7,328 nucleotides of DNA, from positions 1 to 7,328 of the forward strand of contig JAAUSP010000387.1 in the NCBI GenBank assembly GCA_012032575.1, given 5' to 3'. The translations under genes were made by a program, and so were the position numbers. The notes beneath the pieces were generated by a model, which made no database searches, was not told the DNA's origin, and was given only the letters and a program-made list of their open reading frames with translations. The DNA comes from Anaerolineales bacterium (GTDB lineage: Bacteria > Chloroflexota > Anaerolineae > 4572-78 > J111). The number at the start of each line of letters is the position of its first letter. Position 1 is the stretch's first letter. Of this stretch, positions 1 through 5,476 are shown piece after piece.

Positions 1-500
1 GGTGGCGCCTCGACCGTGATCATGAGTCGGTGCCGGTCGCTTCGCCCACGTTAGGGCTAACCGGTCTGGGCGATGTGGTGGAATTTACCGCCGCAGCGGA
101 GGGCGTTCAATTGCCGGGGCGGGAGGGCTTTTATCAACCCGCTCCGGTTGAATACAAACGCGGCCACAAAAAGCACGATCATTGCGATGAGGCTCAACTT
201 TGCGCCCAGGCGATGTGTCTGGAAGAAATGCTGGCGACGGTAATTCCAGCCGGTTTCATCTACTACGCCCAAACCCGGCACCGGGAACCGGTAGCGTTTA
301 CGGCTGATTTGCGGGACAAGGTGCTCAAAGCCGTGGAGGAGATGCACGCCTACTATCGGCGCGGCTATACGCCCAAAGTCAAGCCGTTCAAAGGCTGTCG
401 CGCCTGTTCGCTGGTAGATATCTGCCTGCCCGATTTGCAGAGTAAGCGCATAACGGCAGCGAAGTATATTCAGCAGTACGTTGAAGAGGCACACCGATGA
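1..500 (+). CDS. cas4: CRISPR-associated exonuclease Cas4 (5' end outside window)
   Basis: Cas4 is an Fe-S cluster, RecB-like nuclease that trims prespacers and helps Cas1-Cas2 choose PAM-flanked, correctly oriented spacers. The reading frame is open from base 3, with no start in the window; about 40-50 N-terminal residues, including the first cluster cysteine, are missing. Visible are LGLTGLGDVVEF with the metal-binding Asp codon at 72-74, the PVEYKRG motif (Glu 150-152, Lys 156-158), the QLCAQAMCLEEML helix, and a C-terminal cysteine cluster C-x2-C-x5-C with Cys codons at 396, 405 and 423. This fits the short Cas4 of type I-C operons. Its TGA overlaps the cas1 start (ATGA at 497-500), indicating translational coupling. 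A GTG at 30 is inside the conserved domain and is not a credible start. Confidence 0.95.
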   Translation, partial: WRLDRDHESVPVASPTLGLTGLGDVVEFTAAAEGVQLPGREGFYQPAPVEYKRGHKKHDHCDEAQLCAQAMCLEEMLATVIPAGFIYYAQTRHREPVAFTADLRDKVLKAVEEMHAYYRRGYTPKVKPFKGCRACSLVDICLPDLQSKRITAAKYIQQYVEEAHR

Positions 501-1527
501 AAAAACTGGGCAATATTTTGTATGTCACCACTCCCCAGGCTTATCTCTCGCTGGACGGCGAAACGGTGGTGGTCAAGAAAGAGGAAAAACAAGCCATGCG
601 CCTGCCGTTACATAATCTGGAAGCCATTGTCTGCTTCAGCTATCCGGGAGTTAGCCCGGCGCTCATGGGTGCCTGCGCGGAACGGAACATCGGCCTGAGT
701 TTTTTGAAGCCGGAAGGGCGTTTTTTGGCGCGGGTAACGGGGCGGGTCAAAGGCAATCTGCTTTTGCGCAAAAACAATATCAACTGGCCCAGGATGAAGG
801 CACGGCTGTTTCGGTGGCCGGATCGTGTTTATCGGCCAAAATCTTTAACAGCCGCCAGGTCATCAACCGCGCCCTCCGCGACCATAGCTTATTGGTAGAT
901 GTACCGGGGTTACAGGCAGCCTCGGATTTTCTTAAACAAACGCTTTTGGCTCTTCAAACTGCCGCTCATCTGGAAACTTTGCGCGGGTTGGAAGGCAGCG
1001 CTGCCAAACAATACTTTGGGGTTTTTGGCGGGTTGATTCTGCATCAAAAACAGGATTTTCCCTTTGCGGGGCGCAATCGCCGCCCGCCGCTGGATAATGT
1101 CAACGCGCTGCTGTCGTTTCTGTACACACTGTTAACCTATGAGGTGTCGTCGGCGTTAGAAACGGTTGGCCTGGACCCGCAAGTTGGTTTTCTGCACGCA
1201 GACCGGCCCGGTCGCCCCTCGCTGGCGCTGGATTTGATCGAAGAGTTACGTCCGGTCTTGGCGGATCGCCTGGCCCTCACCCTGATCAATCGCAAGCAAA
1301 TTAACGGCAGCGGCTTTGCTCGCAAGGAAAGTGGTGGTATTGTGATGGATGACGACACCCGCAAAAAGGTGTTGAGCGCCTGGCAGGAAAAGAAACAAAC
1401 CGAGATTGTTCACCCCTACCTGCAAGAACGTATGCCCATCGGCTTACTGCCGCATACGCAAGCCCTGTTGCTGGCCCGCTATTTACGGGGCGATCTGGAC
1501 GCTTATCCGCCATTTTTCTGGAAGTGA
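497..1527 (+). CDS. cas1: CRISPR integrase Cas1, type I-C style (one frameshift)
   Basis: Cas1 is the integrase that inserts new spacers at the leader-repeat junction as a complex with Cas2. The start MKKLGNILYVTTPQAYLSLD is typical of I-C Cas1. The frame breaks near 770-774, a run of five A. A sixth A gives RKKQYQLAQDEG, which matches the usual family segment, and yields 343 aa, the normal I-C length. In repaired numbering the active-site candidates are E166 (RGLEGSAAKQYF), H234 (GFLHADRPGRP) and D246/E249 (LALDLIEELRP). The C-terminus LLARYLRGDLDAYPPFFWK is highly characteristic. It is coupled to cas4 by ATGA, and cas2 follows after 10 nt. The frameshift is probably a sequencing undercall, so I treat the gene as functional. 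Confidence 0.95.
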
Positions 1528-1537
1528 GGCTGGGTTT

Positions 1538-1828
1538 ATGATGGTTTTAATTTGTTATGATGTTGATACCACCACGGCCAGCGGGCAAAAACGCTTGCGT
1601 AAAGTGGCTAAAGTGTGTGAAGATTACGGGCAACGGGTCCAAAACTCCGTCTTTGAGTGCTTGCTGGATGCGGCTAAGTATAAGCAACTCAAACACGCCC
1701 TGACGACGCAAATTAACAAAGAAAAAGACAGTTTACGCTTTTACCATCTGGGTGATAACTGGAAACCTCGGGTTGAACACATCGGAGCCAAAGCGAGTCT
1801 GGATTTGGAAGGGCCATTAATAGCCTGA
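1538..1828 (+). CDS. cas2: CRISPR-associated protein Cas2, type I-C style
   Basis: Cas2 is the small ferredoxin-fold protein that forms the central dimer of the Cas1-Cas2 spacer-integration complex. The 96-residue product is intact: MMVLICYDVDTTT carries the conserved Asp (D8) after the first beta strand, then GQRVQNSVFECLL, DSLRFYHLGDNW and the tail VEHIGAKASLDLEGPLIA, all hallmarks of the I-C branch. ATG codons lie at 1538 and 1541; I chose 1538 because GAGG at 1526-1529 is 8 nt upstream and overlaps the cas1 stop. It is the last gene of the cas4-cas1-cas2 operon. The TGA at 1826-1828 is directly followed by a hairpin with a T-run and the CRISPR leader. Confidence 0.95.
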   Translation: MMVLICYDVDTTTASGQKRLRKVAKVCEDYGQRVQNSVFECLLDAAKYKQLKHALTTQINKEKDSLRFYHLGDNWKPRVEHIGAKASLDLEGPLIA

Positions 1829-1888
1829 ACCGGCATTGTGCGAACCGCCAGTGAACAGATGTTACCGGGTGGGTTCGCGCCGGTTTTT
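1829..1888 (+). terminator. Hairpin with T-run after cas2: terminator or leader motif
   Basis: ACCGGC (1829-1834) pairs with GCCGGT (1879-1884), and inside it GCGAACC (1840-1846) pairs perfectly with GGTTCGC (1872-1878). A 5-nt bulge lies on the left side and the loop is about 25 nt. TTTTT (1884-1888) follows. It starts one base after the cas2 stop, so it may end the cas operon transcript. The large loop is unusual for an intrinsic terminator. I recall GCGAACC...GGTTCGC arms in other type I-C leaders, so it could instead be a conserved leader element. Confidence 0.6.
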
Positions 1889-2006
1889 GCCCCTTAACAA
1901 CAAAAAAAGCGGCATTAAGCCCTATTTCAAAGGCAGATTTTGAATAGACATACAGAAGTAACACAACATCTGGTATGCCAGTATCAACGCCTTGCCAGAT
2001 GTTGCG
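1889..2006 (+). promoter_or_regulatory. CRISPR leader, type I-C array
   Basis: This AT-rich non-coding stretch lies between cas2 and the first repeat, on the leader side given the repeat orientation (repeat ends in ATTGAAAC on the + strand). It should hold the array promoter and the integration-guiding sequence. It contains poly-A (1903-1909) and a perfect 10-bp inverted repeat, CAACATCTGG (1964-1973) and CCAGATGTTG (1995-2004), ending 2 nt before the repeat. I could not pick out a convincing -35/-10 pair. Confidence 0.6.
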
Positions 2007-2039
2007 GTCGCCCTCCACACGGGGGGCGTGGATTGAAAC
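2007..2039 (+). CRISPR. Single type I-C CRISPR repeat (33 nt)
   Basis: The repeat begins GTCGCCCTCC and ends GCGTGGATTGAAAC, the conserved I-C 3' end that supplies the crRNA 5' handle. CGCCCTCC (2009-2016) folds with GGGGGGCG (2021-2028) around an ACAC loop, with one T-G wobble. No second copy occurs one unit (about 67 nt) up- or downstream, so no complete spacer is bounded by two I-C repeats. The array is reduced to one unit, either truly (deletion or an unexpanded array) or by assembly collapse. Confidence 0.88.
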
Positions 2040-2080
2040 ATCCAAATTGATACCCGATTCGCATCCGAGTATCAGTGGAT
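2040..2080. repeat. Inverted repeat abutting the I-C repeat
   Basis: ATCC (2040-2043) and TGATAC (2048-2053) pair with GTATCA (2069-2074) and GGAT (2077-2080): ten base pairs with a 4/2-nt internal loop and a 15-nt terminal loop. It begins on the base after the CRISPR repeat, where a first spacer would lie. It may be chance or part of the array's distal flank. Confidence 0.4.
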
Positions 2081-2089
2081 CCAATTTTC

Positions 2090-2147
2090 GAGGAGTGAGG
2101 CACGCCCACGTGCCGAACACCGCCGCACGTGGGCGTGCTGGCTCCTC
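2090..2147. repeat. Long GC-rich hairpin between the two CRISPR repeat types
   Basis: GAGGAG (2090-2095) pairs with CTCCTC (2142-2147), and a perfect 14-bp stem forms between GCACGCCCACGTGC (2100-2113) and GCACGTGGGCGTGC (2125-2138). A small 4/3-nt internal loop separates the stems and the terminal loop is 11 nt. Neither strand has a T-run after the stem, so it is not a standard terminator. Each arm carries CACGTG, also found in the I-E repeat at 2187-2192. Confidence 0.75.
2114..2142 (+). repeat. Possible degenerate type I-E CRISPR repeat
   Basis: CCGCACGTGGGCGTG (2123-2137) matches CCACACGTGGGGGTG of the intact I-E repeat (2184-2198) at 13 of 15 positions. The offset is exactly 61 nt, the canonical I-E unit of a 29-nt repeat plus a 32-nt spacer; the spacer would be 2143-2174. 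The outer parts of the 29-nt window do not match, and the match lies in a hairpin arm, so this is suggestive only. Confidence 0.3.
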
Positions 2148-2174
2148 AAATTTAAATCTACTGAGTATGGACTT

Positions 2175-2203
2175 GTATTCCCCCCACACGTGGGGGTGAA
2201 CCG
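2175..2203 (+). CRISPR. Single type I-E-style CRISPR repeat (29 nt)
   Basis: The 29-nt sequence runs from GTATTCCCCCC through ACACGTGGGGG to TGAACCG, the classic I-E layout: GTnTTCCCC, short palindrome, GGGG(A/G)TGAACCG. CCCCCAC (2181-2187) is complementary to GTGGGGG (2190-2196). No repeat is found 61 nt downstream at 2236, so this would be the last unit. No type I-E cas gene is in the window; the neighbouring cas genes are of I-C style. Confidence 0.78.
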
Positions 2204-2249
2204 CAGCGGTAATCCAACCCCTCGTAATAGTTGAGTAATAGATTTGTAA

Positions 2250-2300
2250 TAACTCGCCTCTATAATCTTTGGTATTAGCTGCAAACAGAAAGGCGAGTTA
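2250..2300 (+). promoter_or_regulatory. TATAAT promoter in a dyad that covers the RBS
   Basis: A consensus -10 TATAAT lies at 2261-2266, 35 nt before the ATG at 2301; no good -35 is seen at 16-18 nt. A perfect 10-bp inverted repeat flanks it: TAACTCGCCT (2250-2259) and AGGCGAGTTA (2291-2300). The right arm contains the Shine-Dalgarno AGGCGAG. A transcript starting near 2273 would lack the left arm, whereas read-through RNA from upstream could fold and hide the RBS. The dyad could also be a repressor operator. Confidence 0.6.
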
Positions 2301-3371
2301 ATGAAAAAATATCTGGCCGCTCTTATCCTCGTATTCCTGCTGCTGCCCACCGCAGCAATGGCCGATGAACCCGGCGCCACCTACCGCATCACCTTTACCG
2401 CCACCTGGAGCAATCAAACCCATCCCCACCCCGATTTTCCCACCACGACAGCCCACTTTTCGCCCCTCATTGGCGGCATTCATAACGCCACTATAAAGTT
2501 TTGGGAGGCCGGTCAGTTGGCCTCTGTAGGGATCGAGCGGATGGCCGAACAGGGACAAACCCCGCCGCTGACAACGGAAGTCAACGCTGCCATAAGCGCC
2601 GGCCATGCCCTATCGGTCTTAACCGGGACGGATACCGATTCGCCTGGTTCAACCACTATTAACAGCGTCCAGTTAACCAAAGATTTTCCCCTGGTCACGC
2701 TGGTAACCATGATCGCCCCCAGCCCCGACTGGTTTACCGGCGTATCCGGGCTGTCGCTGCTCGACGAGCAGGGCAACTGGGTGGACAGCAAAACGGTTAT
2801 GCTCTACCCCTACGACGCCGGGACCGAACAGGATGGCGGCTTCACCCTCGACAACCCGCCGATGGATCAGAATGTCCCCATTGCCTCTCTCGCCAACAGC
2901 GCCTTTTTTACCGACCAACCGGTGGGCAGCTTCACCTTTACCCGCCTCAACTATGCCAATCTGCATCTGACCAAAACCGCCAGCCCCACTACCCCGGTTG
3001 ATTTCCAGGGCCAGATCACCTACACTCTGGTGTTGAGCAACAGCGGCGACACCAAAGCGTCCGGCGCGGTTTTAACCGACACCCTGCCGGGCGGGGTGGC
3101 CTTTGCCCAATGGGTTCAGCGCCCGTCTGGCGCGACTCAGAGCAGCAACCAGATTACCTGGACCGGCGCTGTTACCGCCGGCAAGACCATCACTTTCACT
3201 TTTGTCGCCAGCCATACCGGGGCGTTGTACGGCGAAACCATCATCAATACCGCCGTTTACAGCCATACCTCCGACAGTGAGCAAGCCAGCACCGCCTTCA
3301 CCGTCGAACCAGACCCTAATCAAGCTCCACCCACCTCTATTTTCTTGCCGCTCTTGCTCAAGGACGGCTAA
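2301..3371 (+). CDS. Secreted Spondin_N + DUF11 surface protein
   Basis: This exported protein of 356 aa has an intact frame. Residues 1-21 form a signal peptide (MKKYLAALILVFLLLPTAAMA, cleavage before DE). Residues 27 to about 215 match the Spondin_N pattern: TYRITFTATWSNQTHPHPDF, HFSPLIGGIHN, then FPLVTLVTMIAPSPDWFTGV and LYPYDAGTEQDGGF. The MIAPSPDW segment and the acidic residues are where this fold binds a divalent metal. Residues 220 to about 337 form one DUF11-type beta-sandwich (LHLTKTASP...ITYTLVLSNSGD...VLTDTLPGGVAF). After a PDPNQAPPTS linker the chain ends SIFLPLLLKDG, a short tail I associate with Chloroflexota exported proteins and possibly an anchoring signal. An adhesive or matrix role is inferred. 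The start follows AGGCGAG by a good spacing. Confidence 0.88.
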   Translation: MKKYLAALILVFLLLPTAAMADEPGATYRITFTATWSNQTHPHPDFPTTTAHFSPLIGGIHNATIKFWEAGQLASVGIERMAEQGQTPPLTTEVNAAISAGHALSVLTGTDTDSPGSTTINSVQLTKDFPLVTLVTMIAPSPDWFTGVSGLSLLDEQGNWVDSKTVMLYPYDAGTEQDGGFTLDNPPMDQNVPIASLANSAFFTDQPVGSFTFTRLNYANLHLTKTASPTTPVDFQGQITYTLVLSNSGDTKASGAVLTDTLPGGVAFAQWVQRPSGATQSSNQITWTGAVTAGKTITFTFVASHTGALYGETIINTAVYSHTSDSEQASTAFTVEPDPNQAPPTSIFLPLLLKDG

Positions 3372-3390
3372 AATCGGCAGTTCAGCCCAC

Positions 3391-3420
3391 AAAAAACGCC
3401 GCGAAATTAAACTCGCGGCG
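3391..3420 (-). terminator. Intrinsic terminator for the lipoprotein gene
   Basis: CGCCGCGA (3397-3404) pairs perfectly with TCGCGGCG (3413-3420) around an 8-nt loop. Six A on the + strand (3391-3396) become T6 right after the stem on the minus strand. The element is strongly directional for leftward transcription and lies 85 nt past the stop of the minus-strand gene. It also lies 20 nt after the stop of the convergent Spondin_N gene, for which no T-run is present. Confidence 0.85.
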
Positions 3421-3471
3421 AGGCTAAGGCTAAGGCTAAGGCAAGGCTGTACTCAGCCTCAGCCTCAGCCT
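3421..3471. repeat. Complementary hexamer tandem repeats
   Basis: Three AGGCTA units (3421-3438) run into AGGCAAGGCT, and three CAGCCT units stand at 3454-3471. The two blocks are near-complements (AGGCT pairs with AGCCT, with A-C mismatches between units), so the tract can fold on itself across GTACTC. It sits between the convergent genes, next to the terminator. Confidence 0.8.
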
Positions 3472-3504
3472 TAAAAAGGGTGAGAACTGAGGAATAAGTG
3501 ATCC

Positions 3505-5054
3505 TCAAAAAGTATCCTCATAACTGTGCCAGGTGCGGACCATAAGGTAGGTGTTGCCTTCAAAATAGCCGTACTCGTAGACCACAAAGATGCGATCAAG
3601 CGTTTCTGTCCAGAACATCCGCCCATTGCTAAAGTTCTGGAACGCGCCGTTGCTGTCTTTGGCCGGCCCGATGGCGTAGCCCAGCCGCTCTTTCACCTGC
3701 GCCCCGGTCCCTTCCCAGTAAACTTTGCTGAACTTATCGCCCACCGTGAAAAAGCCTGCGGGCACAGGTTCCACCTTGATCGGATCAGCCGGCCCCAAAT
3801 CGCCAAAGCGCTGATAAGAGCCATCGGCAAAAACACGTAGACCGGATCGCTGTTGTAGAAACCATCGCTTTGCAGCCAGACCATCACCCCGTTCTCAAAA
3901 ATCTGCACCGCTGTCTGAGTGGCCTGCTCGCCGCCCTGCCACGAGTCGGCGCAGCCCAGGGTGGCTTTGACCTCTTTATACGCGCTCCAAACCTTACCAA
4001 AGCCCCGGATCGGCACATCGGTGCAGAAGAGCGGCTGTTGGGGTTGAGGCGTGCGGGTCGGTTCGACCACCACCGCCGCCGGTTCGGCTTCCGGCAGATC
4101 GGTTGCCGCTGCCACAACCTGGCTGACTACGGGCAGCAGGTTCAGCGCGACCGACGGCGCGGCCAAATCGGCGGCCAGCCAGCCCGGCTGACCCCGGTAG
4201 ATAATTTGCAGCCAGCTTCCATCGGCGGTGCGGCCCAGGCCACCAGGTGCGCCGTATTTTGCACCGTCCCCAACACCTCGGCCTGCAAATCGGGGACTGG
4301 CGCACATTGGCCGCCGCCGTGTCAGCCGAAAGCCGGACCTGAGTCTGCTCCAGTTCGCTGCGCTGGGGATAGACCGCCACCACTTCGGTGGGAATATCCA
4401 GCACCGCCGTTTCGCCGCTCAACCCGCCCGTCACCCGAACCAGGCTGCTTTGATCGAAGAAATAAAGCTGTTGATTGGCCCGCAGCAGCGTCCCCTGGCT
4501 AAAACCGGCTCGCACCGGCAGCCGGGCGGCCAGCGAGCCATCCAGCGGCGAGGGCTGCATGCCGGTGTAATCGGCCTGCTCGATCACCTTTTTCCAGTCG
4601 TTGACCTGCCAGCGCTGGCCCCGGCGATCCAGTAGAGATTGTCCCCGGCGTCGTAGCTCAGCCGGGTTAGCGGGTCGGCCTGCGGCAGCGCGGCCAGGGC
4701 GGCGTCTGTCACCTGGATGACGGTTTGGTGGTCCAGCCCAAAGGCCGGCAGCACGGCGGCATCGGCCAGGGAGCGGCGGGTTCCCTCGGCGGTGACATAA
4801 AAGAGAGTGGAACCGCTGCCCCGCAGCAGCGTCCCCGCCTCGTAGCTTTCGGCCACGGCAAGCGCGGGCGGCTTGACCGTCAGTTCGACCACAGCGGTCG
4901 GGGCGGGGGTCGCTGTGATTGCCAGCGGCGTGGCGTCCGGGGTCGCTGTGACCACAATCACCTGGGGATCGCCTGCGCCACACGCACTGATGAGCGCAGC
5001 CGCCGCTCCGGCCAGGATCAGATTGAACGTTGGGTGGAAATGGATGGGTTTCAT
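3505..5054 (-). CDS. SH3-domain surface lipoprotein with tandem C-terminal domains (four frameshifts)
   Basis: After repair the product is 517 aa. Residues 1-24 are a lipoprotein signal with lipobox ISAC and lipidated C25, followed by a Thr/Pro-rich linker (VVTATPDATPLAITATPAP). Residues about 70-240 hold two loosely similar stretches (GTLLRGSGSTLFYVTAEGTRR; GTLLRANQQLYFFD). Residues about 245-300 look like a bacterial SH3 domain (ANVRQSPDLQAEVLGTVQ...GRTADGSWLQI). A second linker leads to two tandem copies of a small domain, at about 348-420 (GFGKVW...LGCADSW...FENGVMVW...VYVFFADGSYQRFGD) and 440-517 (FSKVYW...LGYAIGP...FSNGRMFW...HSYED). Frame breaks at 4619-4622, 4292-4295, 4234-4236 and 3829-3833 are each cured by one base. 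The ATG has a perfect AGGAGGT. Role: outer-surface binding or sensing; the ligand is unknown. Confidence 0.82.
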
Positions 5055-5058
5055 TGTG

Positions 5059-5106
5059 ACCTCCTCTTGGGTAAATACTAATGGTTTGAAAACCGCTTAT
5101 TTACCC
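5059..5106 (-). promoter_or_regulatory. 5' leader of the lipoprotein gene: strong RBS plus nested dyad
   Basis: On the minus strand GAGGAGGT (5066-5059) sits 4 nt before the ATG, an almost perfect anti-SD match. Just upstream is a perfect 9-bp inverted repeat, GGGTAAATA (5069-5077) and TATTTACCC (5098-5106) on the + strand, enclosing a second dyad GGTTT (5083-5087) and AAACC (5090-5094). As RNA it is a hairpin ending 2 nt before the SD region; as DNA it is a 38-bp operator-like palindrome. Confidence 0.65.
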
Positions 5107-5133
5107 TTACTGTACGCCACTCCACCCGGCTAT

Positions 5134-5180
5134 GTTGGACCTAAATCTGACCAAATTCTGACCAGTCGCCACCGTTGGAC
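5134..5180 (-). promoter_or_regulatory. Direct repeats with 11-bp pitch upstream of the lipoprotein gene
   Basis: On the + strand TCTGACCA occurs at 5146-5153 and again at 5157-5164, exactly 11 bp apart. GTTGGAC occurs at 5134-5140 and 5174-5180, flanking the pair 40 bp apart. Tandem half-sites with 11-bp pitch are how PhoB/OmpR-type winged-helix proteins bind DNA, and such a domain is encoded by the next gene upstream. The block lies about 80-125 bp before the lipoprotein ATG. I could not fix a confident -35/-10 here. Confidence 0.45.
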
Positions 5181-5204
5181 AAAATGAGCTGCGATAGGGA
5201 AATA

Positions 5205-5251
5205 GGAGTCCAAACCTCGGTTTGGAAAAGCCAAAGCAAGCTTTGGACTCC
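5205..5251. repeat. Compact three-way-junction palindromic element
   Basis: Outer stem GGAGT (5205-5209)/ACTCC (5247-5251) encloses two perfect hairpins: CCAAACC (5210-5216)/GGTTTGG (5219-5225) and CCAAAGC (5231-5237)/GCTTTGG (5240-5246), joined by AAAAG. Opening the closing pairs leaves CTCG and CAAG tetraloops. An alternative long fold pairs GGAGTCCAAA (5205-5214) with TTTGGACTCC (5242-5251). The shape suggests a REP/MITE-like element or a structured RNA. Confidence 0.8.
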
Positions 5252-5476
5252 GCCTCCCCGAAATTGAACGTATCTATTAGATTTTTTACCCAAGGGGAAA
5301 ATTATGAACGAGGCAAACCTGACGCAAACAGTACGACAACCCGGTTAACCCGCAGGCTTGACCAGGCTGGAACTATGGAGGCAGCTATACTAAAAACAGA
5401 TAAACATCGTACAGTATTTTAGCGGGCCAGGCTTCCACCCCCAGCCAAGCCACGGCGTGGGAGCCGTCGCTGCTAA
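5252..5476. other. Non-coding spacer with two doubtful short ORFs and a hairpin
   Basis: No recognisable gene is present. The only ORF with a plausible RBS is 14 codons (ATG 5304, stop 5346-5348), reading MNEANLTQTVRQPG after AAGGGG. A 15-codon ORF (5375-5422, MEAAILKTDKHRTVF) lacks a clear RBS. Both could be decayed 5' ends or leader peptides. Near the right end GGCTTCCAC (5430-5438) pairs with GTGGGAGCC (5457-5465) through nine pairs including one wobble. It lies downstream of the minus-strand regulator gene but has no T-run, so it is at best a weak terminator. Confidence 0.5.

Noticed and set aside
57..494. Long minus-strand ORF opposite cas4
   Set aside because: Lies wholly antisense to a well-conserved Cas4 and has no recognisable domain or RBS.
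767..786. Programmed -1 frameshift in cas1 at the A-run
   Set aside because: The slippery-site fit is imperfect (C AAA AAC, not A AAA AAC), cas1 genes are not known to need one, and six other genes' sites in this window show the same one-base loss; sequencing error is simpler.
2090..2147. Hairpin as an intrinsic terminator
   Set aside because: No T-run follows the stem on either strand.
1975..2199. ORF containing SPSTRGAWIET and YSPHTWG
   Set aside because: These strings are translations of the two CRISPR repeats, a known false-gene signature.
2231..2249. TTGAGT or TTGTAA as the -35 for the TATAAT at 2261
   Set aside because: Spacings of 24 and 11 bp are outside the working range.
5358..5391. 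TTGACC...TATACT promoter in the spacer
   Set aside because: The 22-bp gap is too long and no gene follows.
5222..5422. 66-codon + strand ORF
   Set aside because: It starts inside the palindromic element, has no RBS or family resemblance, and looks like spacer DNA.
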